DNA from: Planctomycetota bacterium
Lineage (GTDB): Bacteria > Planctomycetota > Planctomycetia > Gemmatales > Gemmataceae
Length of the DNA: 45,004 bases
Assembly (NCBI GenBank): GCA_016195405.1
Contig: JACPZP010000126.1
Location: 1-45,004, forward strand
Direction: 5' to 3'
Shown here: one piece after another, positions 27,109-34,017 of the stretch
How positions within the stretch are numbered: the first letter of the stretch is position 1
How the letters are laid out: the number at the start of each line of letters is the position of its first letter
Made by a program: the position numbers and the translations under genes
Notes under the pieces: model-generated
Seen by the model: the letters and a program-made list of their open reading frames with translations, nothing else
Databases searched by the model: none
What the model was told of the DNA's origin: nothing

Positions 27109-27429
27109 CTAATACTGGTGCACGATCTTCGGTGTTGACTCAAGAATGTTTCCTTCGCCGTCGGTCACCAAGAAGAAACTGTGGATCAGCCTCGCATACG
27201 TGATTGCGACGCCGACGAAGACGTTTACCCGGTAGTTCGTCCCCCAGAGCGGCCGGACTTGCACGCTCAGTAGGTCGCCCGGCGCACCGAGAATATGGAT
27301 CACCTGTTCTCCCACGAGAGAATTCAATGCTTCGCGCTTGTGCCTCTCCATTTCCTTGGCGCGCTCCAACTCCCGAGTTGTTTGCATTCTCTCTTCCCGC
27401 GCCTTGGATCGACTGTTTTCAGTGCTCAT
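27109..27429 (-). CDS. Hypothetical charged protein
   Basis: 106 residues. A highly charged N-terminal helix (ENSRSKAREERMQTTRELERAKEMERHKREALN) leads to a small beta-rich domain (VGEQVIHILG...LLSVQVRPLWGTNYRVNVFVG..SFFLVTDGEGNIL). No family recognised. AGGAT 8 nt before ATG 27429 favours this start over 27435. It follows the next gene by 24 nt in one operon. Confidence 0.7.
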   Translation of the reverse strand: MSTENSRSKAREERMQTTRELERAKEMERHKREALNSLVGEQVIHILGAPGDLLSVQVRPLWGTNYRVNVFVGVAITYARLIHSFFLVTDGEGNILESTPKIVHQY

Positions 27430-27453
27430 CGGCATATCCTATGTGTTTTCAGT

Positions 27454-27765
27454 TTATCGATTCTCCTCCTTCTCCGAAAGAAGTTTGAGAGTGGAATAGA
27501 CGCCCCCAAAAGTAAGCTGTAGGCTGTGCCGGATTCGCGTGAGCGGGGCCTCGAATGCCACCAACACCGGCCACAGGGCGTCATTGGAGCAGTTGATGCT
27601 TAGGGGGTTCGGCAGTTCGCCGTAACGGAAAACCAAATAGTCCTTCACCCACCCCTCGACGCGGCGGACCCTTTTTTTCTGCCGCAACTTGTACAGGCTA
27701 AAAACTACCAGGGCCGTAAACCCCAATGCCGCCATCCCGATCAGTATTTCAACGTTGTTCAGCAT
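27454..27765 (-). CDS. Small single-pass membrane protein
   Basis: 103 residues. One membrane helix near the start (VEILIGMAALGFTALVVFSL) is followed by a basic stop-transfer (RQKKRVRR) and a soluble domain without known motif. AGGAG 5 nt before ATG 27765 decides the start; 27786 has none. Co-directional with the previous entry. Confidence 0.7.
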   Translation of the reverse strand: MLNNVEILIGMAALGFTALVVFSLYKLRQKKRVRRVEGWVKDYLVFRYGELPNPLSINCSNDALWPVLVAFEAPLTRIRHSLQLTFGGVYSTLKLLSEKEENR

Positions 27766-27838
27766 TTCTTCTCCTGATAAGTCCAACGGTGGCAGCGCGT
27801 GTCCTCAGTTGGAAATCGAGAACAGGCGCGGTAATGTC

Positions 27839-28045
27839 TTACTTCGCAGCAGCGACCGGCAAGACCGTCACCTTGTCATTGGTAATTCGCACTTCCCAAT
27901 CGCGGTCGCAGCCGGGGCAACGAAACCAGGCCCGCTGCATCGACGCGATCTCCGCATTGGCGCCGCCCCGCAGAAGAGAAGGCACCAAGCTTCCTGTCCA
28001 ACCACAGTCCGCGTGCGGGCAAGCCACGGAGTAGCTGCTTAGCAT
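27839..28045 (-). CDS. Small zinc-ribbon protein
   Basis: 68 residues from MLSSYSVACPHADCGWTGSL. Two Cys pairs (CPHADC and CPGC) form a likely zinc ribbon around a short linker. Similar tiny ribbons are common in planctomycetes, without known role. GAGGAGGATCCTCCC directly before the ATG contains both the ribosome-binding site and a self-complementary stretch that could hide it. The frame is open further upstream but lacks conserved sequence. Confidence 0.65.
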   Translation of the reverse strand: MLSSYSVACPHADCGWTGSLVPSLLRGGANAEIASMQRAWFRCPGCDRDWEVRITNDKVTVLPVAAAK

Positions 28046-28121
28046 GGGAGGATCCTCCTCTTGTTCAGGACGGATTGCCCAAGCGACGGGCCGGAGTTCA
28101 GCGACGGCGCGGAGTTCAGGG

Positions 28122-28718
28122 CTAAGAATTGCATTGCATGACGACCTCTCCCGTTTTCCGGCATTTTGGACAAAAGAAAGTTCCTCGAATCGTTCCACTC
28201 TTGATCGCCATCTTGCTTGCACAGAGATCCAAATAACCACACTTGATGCATTTCTTCTTGTAGCGGACAATTTCACCGTCTTGGCCGATTAGCATGACTC
28301 CTCGCACCCCGGTCGCTTTTCCTTTTTTCTCCGTCCTTTGTGGCGTACCAGACCGGTCAAGCGTTGTTGGCGTTGTTTCTTCGGGCTTTGGCTCGGTGTT
28401 TTCAGCGAGAACCGCGAGATCCGGATTACTAGGAACTAGTGTGGCATCGGACGAAACGGAGGTGTCTGCTTGGATGGCCGGAAAGTGTTCCACGGACAAT
28501 GAAGGCGTGGCCGGTTCCAAAGGCATTGGAATCGTTGCTTGACCAACCCGCGAAAAGAGATTCTTGACCATGCTGGCAGGCGCGCCGCGGTCAACACCTT
28601 CTTTCCAGATGGTATCTGTCCCCAGAATCCCGCCGGACGCAGCCAGTTCCTTAAGCTCTTGTTCCGAGTAGGGACCGAGCCTTGCTCCATCCTGTCCGTA
28701 ATACCATTGGTTGGACAT
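28122..28718 (-). CDS. GYF_2-domain protein with C-terminal zinc ribbon
   Basis: 198 residues. The first 55 are a GYF_2 (DUF4339) domain: WYYGQDGARLGPYSEQELKEL..G.I..DT.IWKEG. A Pro/Thr-rich linker follows, then a C-terminal ribbon with CIKCGYLDLC and CPKCRK. GYF_2 domains are thought to bind proline-rich peptides. GAGG 7 nt before ATG 28718 sets the start. Partners unknown. Confidence 0.82.
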   Translation of the reverse strand: MSNQWYYGQDGARLGPYSEQELKELAASGGILGTDTIWKEGVDRGAPASMVKNLFSRVGQATIPMPLEPATPSLSVEHFPAIQADTSVSSDATLVPSNPDLAVLAENTEPKPEETTPTTLDRSGTPQRTEKKGKATGVRGVMLIGQDGEIVRYKKKCIKCGYLDLCASKMAIKSGTIRGTFFCPKCRKTGEVVMQCNS

Positions 28719-28747
28719 CTGCAAACCTCAAGAAAACGAGCTGTCCG

Positions 28748-28987
28748 TCAGGGTCTTTTCATGCGGCCGTCAAATGTCCGGACAATTTGGCCCGTGGCCA
28801 CGATCCGGTACACGCCCTGAGAGTCGCAGGTCACCGCCTGCCCAGAGCGGGTGGCAAGGCTTTTTTGCCCGGCGCCGTTCGGTGATCCGTCGGCGCCGGC
28901 GGCGTCCGCGAAGCTCGTGAACTCGAAAATGATTACGGCCTGGTTATCATCGGTATAACCGGAGAACCTGTTGGTTTCGCGCAGCAT
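28748..28987 (-). CDS. Hypothetical small protein
   Basis: 79 residues, MLRETNRFSGYTDDNQAVII onward, mainly beta strands, ending RTFDGRMKRP. No domain recognised. It sits in line with flanking small minus-strand genes with short gaps (29 and 48 nt). A weak GGGGTGG precedes the ATG. Confidence 0.55.
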   Translation of the reverse strand: MLRETNRFSGYTDDNQAVIIFEFTSFADAAGADGSPNGAGQKSLATRSGQAVTCDSQGVYRIVATGQIVRTFDGRMKRP

Positions 28988-29035
28988 AAGCCACCCCGAG
29001 AAAGATGAGATCTCGTGCCTCCACTGGATTCGGGC

Positions 29036-29224
29036 TTAGCTCGATGCCGGCGCGAAAAACCATTCCCATAGTTTGATCAGCAGCCAGAGAGGGCCGAGGA
29101 TCACAGGCCAGACTTCCGCCCAGCCGACGTTCACACGCATGGCCGGCTTGTCTCGAAACTCCATGGCCAGGGCAAGGAGCCCGCTCAGTAGCCAGCCAAT
29201 GATCAACCACCATTGCAACGCCAT
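29036..29224 (-). CDS. Very small membrane protein
   Basis: 62 residues from MALQWWLIIGWLLSGLLALA, with two hydrophobic segments (about 2-18 and 38-56, LGPLWLLIKLWEWFF) joined by a polar loop. CAGGGAGAAA just before the ATG is a good ribosome-binding site; a longer frame from 29323 is unconserved. Lies downstream of csrA in the same direction. Confidence 0.6.
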   Translation of the reverse strand: MALQWWLIIGWLLSGLLALAMEFRDKPAMRVNVGWAEVWPVILGPLWLLIKLWEWFFAPASS

Positions 29225-29343
29225 TTTCTCCCTGCCTTTCTGAAGAAGCTTCCTAAGGTAGCTTCCTGAAGGTATCGCGAGCGCGGCAAACGTCTCCGAT
29301 GCACACGCGCCGGAACGAAGCACGCGCCAAATGCGTCAACGCA

Positions 29344-29577
29344 CTACCCCGAAGCGGGCGCCGCCAGCATTCCAGGTGCAAGGCCTGGCCGGACGTTGTC
29401 CGCGCGGATTCGTTCCCACACTTCCGAGCGATGGACTGGAACCGTGGCGTCGGCCTCGAATCCCAATCTCACCTTCCCGCGGCAAATTTCGAGCACCGTG
29501 ACTCTGAGCATTTGCTCAAGGGGATTGGAGCCCCCGACCACCACGGATTCCCGGCTTTTCCTCGTAAAGACCAACAT
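29344..29577 (-). CDS. csrA: Carbon storage regulator CsrA/RsmA
   Basis: 77 residues beginning MLVFTRKSRESVVVGG, the standard CsrA start, with the RNA-binding strands LRVTVLEICRGKVRLGFEA and ATVPVHRSEVWERI. CsrA binds GGA motifs in mRNA leaders and changes translation or stability. AAAGGAG sits 6 nt before the ATG at 29577; an earlier ATG at 29595 overlaps the upstream gene. It follows the first MpsC-like gene by 14 nt and so shares its switch-like leader. The C-terminal tail is slightly longer than in short CsrAs. Confidence 0.92.
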   Translation of the reverse strand: MLVFTRKSRESVVVGGSNPLEQMLRVTVLEICRGKVRLGFEADATVPVHRSEVWERIRADNVRPGLAPGMLAAPASG

Positions 29578-29591
29578 GGTAAACTCCTTTG

Positions 29592-30011
29592 TCATGATTG
29601 GTTGCCTGGTTCAGTCCCACTCCAAGTGTCCGAAGGCACGCCACGGGCCAGCAGAAACACCTGCACCACGGTGCCGCTCGTGAACGCCTGCACCATGATG
29701 CCCGCAGTCGGCTCGACTTCCGCCGCCGCTTCGCGCACCTCCACGCCACCGACTCTCTTGATTTCTTGCCGCAGCCACTCCGAGGAGTTTGCGAACAATT
29801 GTCGGTGAAACTCCTGCACCTGAGCGGCGCCTGCCGGGTCCTTGGCCACGGCCTTCTCGGCTTCCGACAAGGCCCCGTGCAGCGTGATCACCAGTGTGTT
29901 TTCCGTGAGGACCACGGTCACCGATTTGGGCGAGCGGCCGGTTCGACGCTGCTCGAAAGTGCTTGCCGCCAAGGCGATCTCCTGTGCCACGGTCGATTTG
30001 GATTGGTTCAT
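29592..30011 (-). CDS. MpsC/DUF2294-family protein A
   Basis: 139 residues from MNQSKSTVAQEIALAASTFEQ. Family pattern: helix, RTGRSPKSVTVVLTENTLVITLHGALSEAEKAV, a helix with VQEFHRQLF, and two strands ending VVQVFLLA. PF10057, named after MpsC of the staphylococcal Na+-translocating Mps system, covers such proteins. Neither MpsA nor MpsB is seen here. GGGAGG fixes the start. Paralogs lie at 32209 and 33563. It is preceded by the switch-like leader (30058-30165) and followed by csrA. Confidence 0.8.
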   Translation of the reverse strand: MNQSKSTVAQEIALAASTFEQRRTGRSPKSVTVVLTENTLVITLHGALSEAEKAVAKDPAGAAQVQEFHRQLFANSSEWLRQEIKRVGGVEVREAAAEVEPTAGIMVQAFTSGTVVQVFLLARGVPSDTWSGTEPGNQS

Positions 30012-30057
30012 CCCGTTCCTCCCTCGCGTGTGCGACCGTTCCGCGCCTACGCGGGCG

Positions 30058-30165
30058 AAAAAAAAACCGACGTGGTGGAACGCGCTGTTGAGTTCCACCA
30101 CGTCGGCTTACTCGTTAACGGGCCCCCCGGCGTAGCCGGGCTACCCTTCATCTAGTCATCCGACG
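30058..30165 (-). ncRNA. Putative cis-regulatory RNA (riboswitch-like leader), copy A
   Basis: Read on the minus strand: P1 5' arm CGTCGG (30165-30160), an aptamer-like core with a conserved GGG/CCC helix and a CCCGGC-TAC-GCCGGG hairpin, then P1 3' arm CCGACG (30106-30101). That arm is also the start of a perfect 15-bp terminator hairpin (CCGACGTGGTGGAAC / GTTCCACCACGTCGG) followed by nine Us. P1 and the terminator cannot form together, so this has the layout of an antitermination switch. The MpsC-like gene starts 47 nt later. Confidence 0.75.
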
Positions 30166-30193
30166 AATTCGCACTTATCTGAGGTTGATTATA

Positions 30194-30222
30194 ATTGTAC
30201 AGATCGGGACGAGGAATGCAAG
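30194..30222 (-). promoter_or_regulatory. Promoter of leader A
   Basis: CTTGCA (-35, 30222-30217) and TACAAT (-10, 30199-30194) are 17 nt apart. The spacer is nearly the same as in leaders B and C, which is unusual for a plain promoter and hints at an activator site. The -10 lies 28 nt before P1. Confidence 0.6.
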
Positions 30223-30314
30223 TCGAATTTCGCTTCGCATCACCGCCCACGCCAAGATCAATTGACCACAGATCCGCGCAGCGTCAACGCCCAGGTCATC
30301 CACAGGACCACCCC

Positions 30315-30485
30315 TCAAGCCGACGAGCTGCGGGCGAATCCGCCCAGTAAAGACAGTACTGCGAGCACGACAAATACGAAGAAGAGGATTTTCGCAACAT
30401 CCATGAAAGTGCTTGCAACGTAGCCGAAGCCGAATAGGCCGGCGACAAGGGCGACAACCAGGAATAGGATTGCAAAGCGTAGCAT
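30315..30485 (-). CDS. DUF1328 small membrane protein (YtjA-like)
   Basis: 56 residues with two membrane helices (FAILFLVVALVAGLFGFGYV and ILFFVFVVLAVLSLLGG), the standard size and pattern of DUF1328. AAGGAG lies about 10 nt before the ATG at 30485. Such genes often respond to envelope or osmotic stress, though their role is not known. Confidence 0.82.
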   Translation of the reverse strand: MLRFAILFLVVALVAGLFGFGYVASTFMDVAKILFFVFVVLAVLSLLGGFARSSSA

Positions 30486-30565
30486 GGTCAAATTCTCCTT
30501 CAAGAACTGGGGCTCCGTTAGCGAAATTACCAACAGGCCGTGATTTTGGTCGTCAGAACATATTC

Positions 30566-31837
30566 TCAGGGCTTGATCAGCGATTTTACCGCCGTGGTCA
30601 TGCTGGGATCGGCATCCGCGACGGCCGCGATATGCGCCTGTGTTGCGATGGGAATCTTTACCGCAAGGGGCAGCAAGTTCGACCCCGGGGTCGCATTGAA
30701 GGCCCCGGCTATCGCGCCGGTGCGCGTCCCCCTGATCATCATGTCCTGGTTCAGGAAGCCGTCGAGCGGGCCGTGAAACTCCGCCCCGTCCATGAACCCG
30801 CCCTGGCCCTGCGAATTGGTAAGTATTCCGTGCCCAAACGTCTGGAAGAAATTATCCATCTTATCGGCGACGATGCCGGGGGGCACACGGATTGCGAACG
30901 GGTTGAATGTGATGTCAAACTCGGAAGCAAAAAAGGACCCGTCGTTGATGGCAACGTAGTTCAGTTTGACCTTTGGCGTCAACAGTGCGGCGGCGCGCAG
31001 TGCCGGGAAGCCGCCCACGCTGACGGCGAGGATGACGGTGACGCCAACCTTGGCCCGCTTTCGCAGTTCCACTACTTTGTCGACCGCCTCTTGCGACTTG
31101 TCCTGTGCGCCGCGCCCGCCGAAGGTGCAGATCGGCACCGCTCGGTTGTGCGTCTTGAGGTAAGCGGGGGTGTTGAAGGTGTCGTTGAACTCTTTCTCAG
31201 CCGCTGTGTCGCGCGTGCCTTGTACCGCCACGGACGGCGCGCCGCTGAACAGCACGAAAATGTCGAGCGGCTTATTCTGGTCGACCGGCCTGGGATCCAC
31301 GGGCGCCGGCGCCGGCCGTTTGCCAGCCGCGATATTCAGGTCGCGGTCCAGGTTGGTGATGGTCCCGATGCCGACGATGTTGTCCACCTGGGCGGCCGGC
31401 GTGCGGCGGATATTGCGCGCCTTCTTGTACTCCAGCACAGTTTTCGCGGTGCCCTGTCCATAAATCGCCCCCGACCGCTCTTGGGGTGCGACGGGATTCG
31501 CGCGCAACGCTTTGACGGCATCGTTGAACAGCCGCGCATCGGCATCCGCAGCCGAGGCTGGGACTCCCGAGGGCGGGACGGGGATCAGCGCCGCCCCGGC
31601 CAGCTTCTCGAAGGCTTGGTGCAAGAGGGCGACGTGCGGACCCTTAGAAGGCGGGTTCGTCAGCTGGATGTGCTTTGAGTCACTGGTAGCGCAGTCCTCG
31701 AGCCGCCGCTCTACATCCCGCCGCCCTACATTGATGCTCGTCCATTCTTGGCTGGTCTTGGCCGCAGGGTCAACTTTGGGGTCGGCGAAGGCTTCGCTGG
31801 TCGCCTGAGTGAAGAGATCGGAAGATAGAATCGCCAT
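30566..31837 (-). CDS. Peptidoglycan-binding-like domain plus alpha/beta-hydrolase-like domain
   Basis: 423 residues from MAILSSDLFTQATSEAFADP. Residues about 60-165 look like a stretched peptidoglycan-binding domain (GPHVALLHQAFEKL ... GAIYGQGTAKTVLEYKKARNI ... VDNIVGIGTITNL). The rest has an alpha/beta-hydrolase flavour: LDIFVLFSGAP, then VTVILAVSVGGFPALRAAALL with a possible nucleophile elbow (AVSVGG). No signal peptide is seen, which is odd for a wall-binding protein. GGAG 9 nt before ATG 31837 sets the start. Domain assignment is tentative. Confidence 0.6.
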   Translation of the reverse strand: MAILSSDLFTQATSEAFADPKVDPAAKTSQEWTSINVGRRDVERRLEDCATSDSKHIQLTNPPSKGPHVALLHQAFEKLAGAALIPVPPSGVPASAADADARLFNDAVKALRANPVAPQERSGAIYGQGTAKTVLEYKKARNIRRTPAAQVDNIVGIGTITNLDRDLNIAAGKRPAPAPVDPRPVDQNKPLDIFVLFSGAPSVAVQGTRDTAAEKEFNDTFNTPAYLKTHNRAVPICTFGGRGAQDKSQEAVDKVVELRKRAKVGVTVILAVSVGGFPALRAAALLTPKVKLNYVAINDGSFFASEFDITFNPFAIRVPPGIVADKMDNFFQTFGHGILTNSQGQGGFMDGAEFHGPLDGFLNQDMMIRGTRTGAIAGAFNATPGSNLLPLAVKIPIATQAHIAAVADADPSMTTAVKSLIKP

Positions 31838-31917
31838 GCGAGGAATCTCCGGGGGACGGCAAAGCCGCTTTACATCAAATGATCGAAAACGCTGCCTGCT
31901 TGCACAAGAAAGCAAGC

Positions 31918-32154
31918 CTACCAACTCGCTTTTTGGACGCCGGGGATTAGACCGTTGCTGGCCAAGGTGCGGAAGCAAATGCGGCAGATGCCGAACTTGC
32001 GATACACCGCCCGCGCACGGCCACACAAATTACAGCGGCGTTTGATGCGAATCCGCTCCCGAGGGGACATCTTCACTTTGTCGGGCGTCCGTTTACTCGC
32101 TGCCAGCTTCGCCATTTGCCGATGGAATTTGACGTTTTGTGCTTTCGTCGTCAT
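31918..32154 (-). CDS. rpsN: 30S ribosomal protein S14 (zinc-type)
   Basis: 78 residues with a zinc site CNLC...CRIC and the S14 C-terminus CFRTLASNGLIPGVQKASW. An N-terminal extension (MTTKAQNVKFHRQMAKLAAS) is longer than in the ~61-residue zinc form. It binds 16S rRNA in the head of the small subunit. The gene is outside any ribosomal operon, 54 nt after MpsC-like gene B, so its expression would be gated by the switch-like leader B. It may be an alternative S14 used under special conditions. Confidence 0.9.
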   Translation of the reverse strand: MTTKAQNVKFHRQMAKLAASKRTPDKVKMSPRERIRIKRRCNLCGRARAVYRKFGICRICFRTLASNGLIPGVQKASW

Positions 32155-32208
32155 GATTTCACTTGCTCCTCTTGGTTTCCCGCGTGATTAGAACTTCCGT
32201 TTTCAAGA

Positions 32209-32625
32209 CTAATTGCGTGGCGCACTTCCGCTCCATGTTTCCGTAGGAGCGTTGCCTGCGAGCAGGAAGACTTGCACCACGGCGCCGGTCGTGAACGCCT
32301 GAACGACGGCGCCGCCAGCCGGCTCGATCTGCGCAGTGGCCTCGCGCACTTCCATCCCCGTGATTCTTGTGATTTCCTGCCGCAACGAGTCCGAGGAGTT
32401 AGCGAACAGCTGCCGGTGGAACTCCTGAACCTGAGCGGCGCCCAACGGACTCTTGGCCAAGACCCTTTCGGCAGGCGACAAGGCCTCATGCAGCGTGATC
32501 ACCAGGGTGCCCTCACTCAGGACCACGGTCACCGACTTGGGTACGAGGTTGCCCGTTCGCCGCTGTTCGAAAGCGATTGCCGCGAGGGCGATCTGCTGCG
32601 CCACGGTAGATTTTGACTGGCTCAT
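32209..32625 (-). CDS. MpsC/DUF2294-family protein B
   Basis: 138 residues, MSQSKSTVAQQIALAAIAFEQRR..., close paralog of protein A (same VPKSVTVVLSEGTLVITLHEALSPAERV core and VVQVFLLAG end). GGGAGG precedes the ATG as in A. Its leader (32671-32778) is the second copy of the switch-like RNA, and rpsN follows. The A/B similarity extends through leader and start, so a whole transcription unit was duplicated and then given different downstream genes. Confidence 0.8.
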   Translation of the reverse strand: MSQSKSTVAQQIALAAIAFEQRRTGNLVPKSVTVVLSEGTLVITLHEALSPAERVLAKSPLGAAQVQEFHRQLFANSSDSLRQEITRITGMEVREATAQIEPAGGAVVQAFTTGAVVQVFLLAGNAPTETWSGSAPRN

Positions 32626-32670
32626 CGCGTTCCTCCCTCGTGATTGCGACCGTTTCGCGCCACCGCGGGC

Positions 32671-32778
32671 AAAAAAAAACCGACGTGGTGGAACGCCCTG
32701 ATGGGTTCCACCACGTCGGCATACTCGTTAACGGGCCACCCGGCATAGCCGGGCTACCCTTCAGTTAGTCATCCGACG
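32671..32778 (-). ncRNA. Putative cis-regulatory RNA (riboswitch-like leader), copy B
   Basis: Same plan as copy A. P1 CGTCGG (32778-32773) and CCGACG (32719-32714), core with CCCGGC-TAT-GCCGGG, terminator CCGACGTGGTGGAAC / GTTCCACCACGTCGG (arms 32705-32719 and 32680-32694), and nine Us at 32671-32679. Single-stranded core segments (GGATGACT, TGAAGGGTA, CCCGTTAACGAGTA) are the same as in A, while the hairpin loops differ. Confidence 0.75.
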
Positions 32779-32806
32779 ACTTCATACTAATTGGAGGCTA
32801 ACTCTC

Positions 32807-32835
32807 ATCCTACAGCTCGGAACGGGGAAAGCAAG
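32807..32835 (-). promoter_or_regulatory. Promoter of leader B
   Basis: CTTGCT (32835-32830), 17-nt spacer TTCCCCGTTCCGAGCTG, TAGGAT (32812-32807). The -10 lies 28 nt before P1, the same distance as in A. Confidence 0.6.
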
Positions 32836-32842
32836 GCAATTC

Positions 32843-33220
32843 TCAACGAAGAAGATTATCGAGCAAATCGGTGCTAATTGCTTCGAAAAATTCACAGCCA
32901 ATGCCCCAGGAACGATTCACTTCTTGTGTGCAGTGAACAAGCCGCAGCGAAAAGCGATGCGGCGTGCGTTCGCCAGCAATTCTTAAGAGGATTGTAGCAT
33001 GCGCCCCACCTTTGAGCGGATGAGGCAGGTAGAGGCCGATTCCCTTTCTTGAGATGTTCTGGACAAGGACCAAGAGGGTGTCCTTCGTATGAGGAATGCA
33101 TAGCTTTCCGAAGCTCGCGGGTCTACAACGATAGCGATAGAAACGTCGCAGCTCCCGGGTCGCGCCTTTTGGTTTGCAACGCGCAAAATCCGTTTCGGCA
33201 GCAAGTGCCAGATTCACCAT
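32843..33220 (-). CDS. PilZ-domain protein
   Basis: 125 residues from MVNLALAAETDFARC; AAAGGAG 5 nt before ATG 33220. The PilZ pattern is RRFYRYRCRP (the R-rich c-di-GMP switch) followed by VLVQNISRKGIGLYL (N-x-S-x-x-G). PilZ domains bind c-di-GMP, so this is a likely small second-messenger adaptor. It is preceded by leader C and transcribed away from MpsC-like gene C. Confidence 0.82.
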   Translation of the reverse strand: MVNLALAAETDFARCKPKGATRELRRFYRYRCRPASFGKLCIPHTKDTLLVLVQNISRKGIGLYLPHPLKGGAHATILLRIAGERTPHRFSLRLVHCTQEVNRSWGIGCEFFEAISTDLLDNLLR

Positions 33221-33271
33221 ATCGACTCCTTTAGATGTGGTTTTGGGCGACCTAAGCCGCCACCGAAAACT

Positions 33272-33376
33272 AAAAAAGCCGCCGCGGTGGAACGCCCTGA
33301 GGCATTCGACCACGTCGGCTTACTCGCTAACGGGTCCCCCGGCACGGCCGAGTTACCCTTCATCAAGTCATCCGAC
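33272..33376 (-). ncRNA. Putative cis-regulatory RNA (riboswitch-like leader), copy C
   Basis: Third copy, before the PilZ gene. P1 is GTCGG/CCGAC; core hairpin CTCGGC-CGT-GCCGGG keeps pairing through C-T changes; the terminator stem has diverged (GCCGACGTGGTCGAATGCC against GGGCGTTCCACCGCGGCGGC, with two mismatches and G-U pairs) and ends in six Us. Stem changes with kept loops support a selected RNA fold. Confidence 0.72.
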
Positions 33377-33426
33377 CACTTCGCACTTCGCCATTTCGAA
33401 CGAATCGCAGCTTAGCAAGCCTTCCC

Positions 33427-33455
33427 ATCGTACGGCTCGAAACGGGGAAAGCGAG
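33427..33455 (-). promoter_or_regulatory. Promoter of leader C
   Basis: CTCGCT (33455-33450), spacer TTCCCCGTTTCGAGCCG (17 nt), TACGAT (33432-33427). The same block as in A and B; the distance to P1 is longer (about 50 nt). Confidence 0.55.
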
Positions 33456-33562
33456 AAGAAAGTTGCCGCGCTTTATAAAATAATCCTTGAGCCGGGCACC
33501 GTGGACAGGAATTGGGCCACTGCGCATGCCGGCTAGCGCCCGCGTGGCCGTCGGGAGTAGAT

Positions 33563-33955
33563 ATGGGTGTCGACATGAAGACCCAAGGAGAAATCGAAGG
33601 CGCCATCTGCGAAGGGGTGGCGCGTTTTGAACAGGAGTATATGGGCCGCGGTCCCAAGGACATCCACGCCCACCTGCTCGGCGATCTCCTCGTGGTCCGC
33701 CTCCAGGGCGTCTTAACGGCGGCCGAACAGCAACTGGTCAAGTCACTCACGCCCGAGAAGGGCAGAGACCTGCTCAAACAAGTGCGGACTCATCTGGTCG
33801 AAACCGCGCGGCCCGTCATGGAAGCGATGGTCCAAGAGATCACCGGCGTCAAGGTGTTGAGCGTGCACCACGACATCAGCACCGTGACCGGCGAAGAAGT
33901 CGTGCTCTTCACTCTGGCCGCGCAGCCTTTCTTCCGCGAAACCAAGAAGAAATAA
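33563..33955 (+). CDS. MpsC/DUF2294-family protein C
   Basis: 130 residues. This is the most canonical member: FEQEYMGRGPKDIHAHLLGDLLVVRLQGVLTAAEQQL, GRDLLKQVRTHLVETARPVMEAMVQEITGVKVLSVHHDIS, and TGEEVVLFTLA. GGGAG 5 nt before ATG 33563 sets the start. It lies divergently from the PilZ gene and has no switch-like leader of its own. It differs clearly from paralogs A and B, so it is an older split. Confidence 0.85.
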   Translation: MGVDMKTQGEIEGAICEGVARFEQEYMGRGPKDIHAHLLGDLLVVRLQGVLTAAEQQLVKSLTPEKGRDLLKQVRTHLVETARPVMEAMVQEITGVKVLSVHHDISTVTGEEVVLFTLAAQPFFRETKKK

Positions 33956-34017
33956 GCCTGCTGAATCGGCGCAAGCTCGGGCTCCACGGCGGTAGCCGCG
34001 GTCGCGCTGCAGCGCTG

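Noticed and set aside
30058..30165. Known c-di-GMP-I or fluoride riboswitch
   Set aside because: The conserved cores of those classes, as I remember them, are not present; an Rfam search would settle it.
30058..33376. CRISPR array
   Set aside because: The three similar leaders are kilobases apart and each precedes a gene; no spacer pattern.
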